NCBI GenBank assembly: GCA_913043185.1
Contig: CAJWMI010000010.1
Location: forward strand, 1-32,795
DNA: 32,795 nt
Source: an uncultured Fidelibacterota bacterium
GTDB lineage: Bacteria > Marinisomatota > Marinisomatia > Marinisomatales > UBA1611
Direction: 5' to 3'
Both the position numbers and the translations under genes were made by a program. Below, piece by piece: positions 32,693 through 32,795 of this stretch (position 1 is the stretch's first letter; each line of letters begins with the position of its first letter). The notes under the pieces are model-generated. The model had not been told where the DNA came from, did not search any database, and was given only the letters and a program-made list of their open reading frames with translations.

Positions 32693-32795
32693 ATGTTAAA
32701 AGTAGGATTAACTGGCGGGATTGGATCCGGAAAAAGTGAGGTTAGTAAATTTTTCCATAAATGGGGCGCCTTTATTTTTGATGCTGATAAAGAAG
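32693..32795 (+). CDS. coaE: Dephospho-CoA kinase, 5' part (runs off the window)
   Basis: The first 34 codons read [20 protein letters not shown] and so on, ending in FIFDADKE. The P-loop GGIGSGKS with the later DAD is the CoaE signature. It phosphorylates dephospho-CoA at the last step of coenzyme A synthesis. One base separates it from adk, so it is probably in the same operon. The rest is outside the window. Confidence 0.93.
   Translation, partial: MLKVGLTGGIGSGKSEVSKFFHKWGAFIFDADKE

Overview
The window is a low-GC bacterial chromosome segment, roughly 30% G+C by eye. It is gene-dense, with about 36 protein genes and one tRNA. A secreted protein ends in a Por/T9SS-type sorting domain (NPFNP followed by GxYIxxF...GIYFVVL), a secreted nuclease carries a dockerin-like calcium loop, and there are many small outer-membrane-type beta proteins and lipoproteins. 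These traits fit the Fibrobacteres-Chlorobi-Bacteroidetes side of the tree. My best guess is a marine Candidatus Marinimicrobia (SAR406)-like organism, but that is inference and no marker-gene search was possible.

Layout. 1-1.2 kb: a pseudopilin-like gene whose 5' end is broken by a 7-A run, then a small membrane protein. 1.2-1.33 kb: a decayed small gene on the minus strand. 1.36-4.24 kb: a membrane-anchored glycerophosphodiesterase overlapping an LtaS-like phosphoglycerol transferase. 4.24-4.56 kb: a gene-poor gap with an intrinsic terminator. 4.56-6.5 kb: a voltage-gated K+ channel with a C-terminal zinc ribbon, and a PQQ-type sugar dehydrogenase. 6.5-9.55 kb (minus): a lipoprotein, then the operon rlmB-like / class IV aminotransferase / sulfotransferase. 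9.65 kb: tRNA(CAT). 9.75-14.1 kb (plus): two exported proteins, a DUF971 protein, a propeller-like lipoprotein and a nucleotide pyrophosphatase/phosphodiesterase-family protein. 14.1-22.5 kb (minus): a methyltransferase-like gene, yqeY, cvpA, dnaG, two paralogous exported proteins with a PEGA-like domain, a large exported beta protein and gpmA. 22.66-26.2 kb (plus): secreted endonuclease I, arsC, a DDAH-like amidinohydrolase, a BamE-like lipoprotein and a poly-Asp membrane protein. 26.2-26.9 kb (minus): a beta-barrel-like protein. 27.05-32.8 kb (plus): an M23-type peptidase protein and a tight salvage operon cdd-udk-tdk-nupC-adk-coaE.

How the genes may work together. The last operon forms a coherent nucleoside uptake and salvage route (CNT transporter, cytidine deaminase, uridine and thymidine kinases, adenylate kinase). 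The secreted nuclease and the exported phosphodiesterase-family protein elsewhere in the window could supply it from extracellular nucleic acid; that link is inference. The minus-strand dnaG block looks like a macromolecular-synthesis operon extended with envelope genes.

Most unusual points: (i) a 643-residue exported protein with a clear signal peptide but no ATG/GTG/TTG start, apparently an ATGA overlap changed to ATAA; (ii) a beta-class DNA methyltransferase-like protein whose motif IV reads TEPPR and whose motif I is degenerate, upstream of yqeY-cvpA-dnaG; (iii) a coupled aminotransferase-sulfotransferase pair in which the aminotransferase has Thr at the usual PLP-ring Glu position; (iv) tandem exported paralogs with PEGA-like domains following dnaG; (v) active-site substitutions in the phosphodiesterase, GDPD and M23 proteins. 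I found no CRISPR array, insertion sequence, prophage or rRNA.
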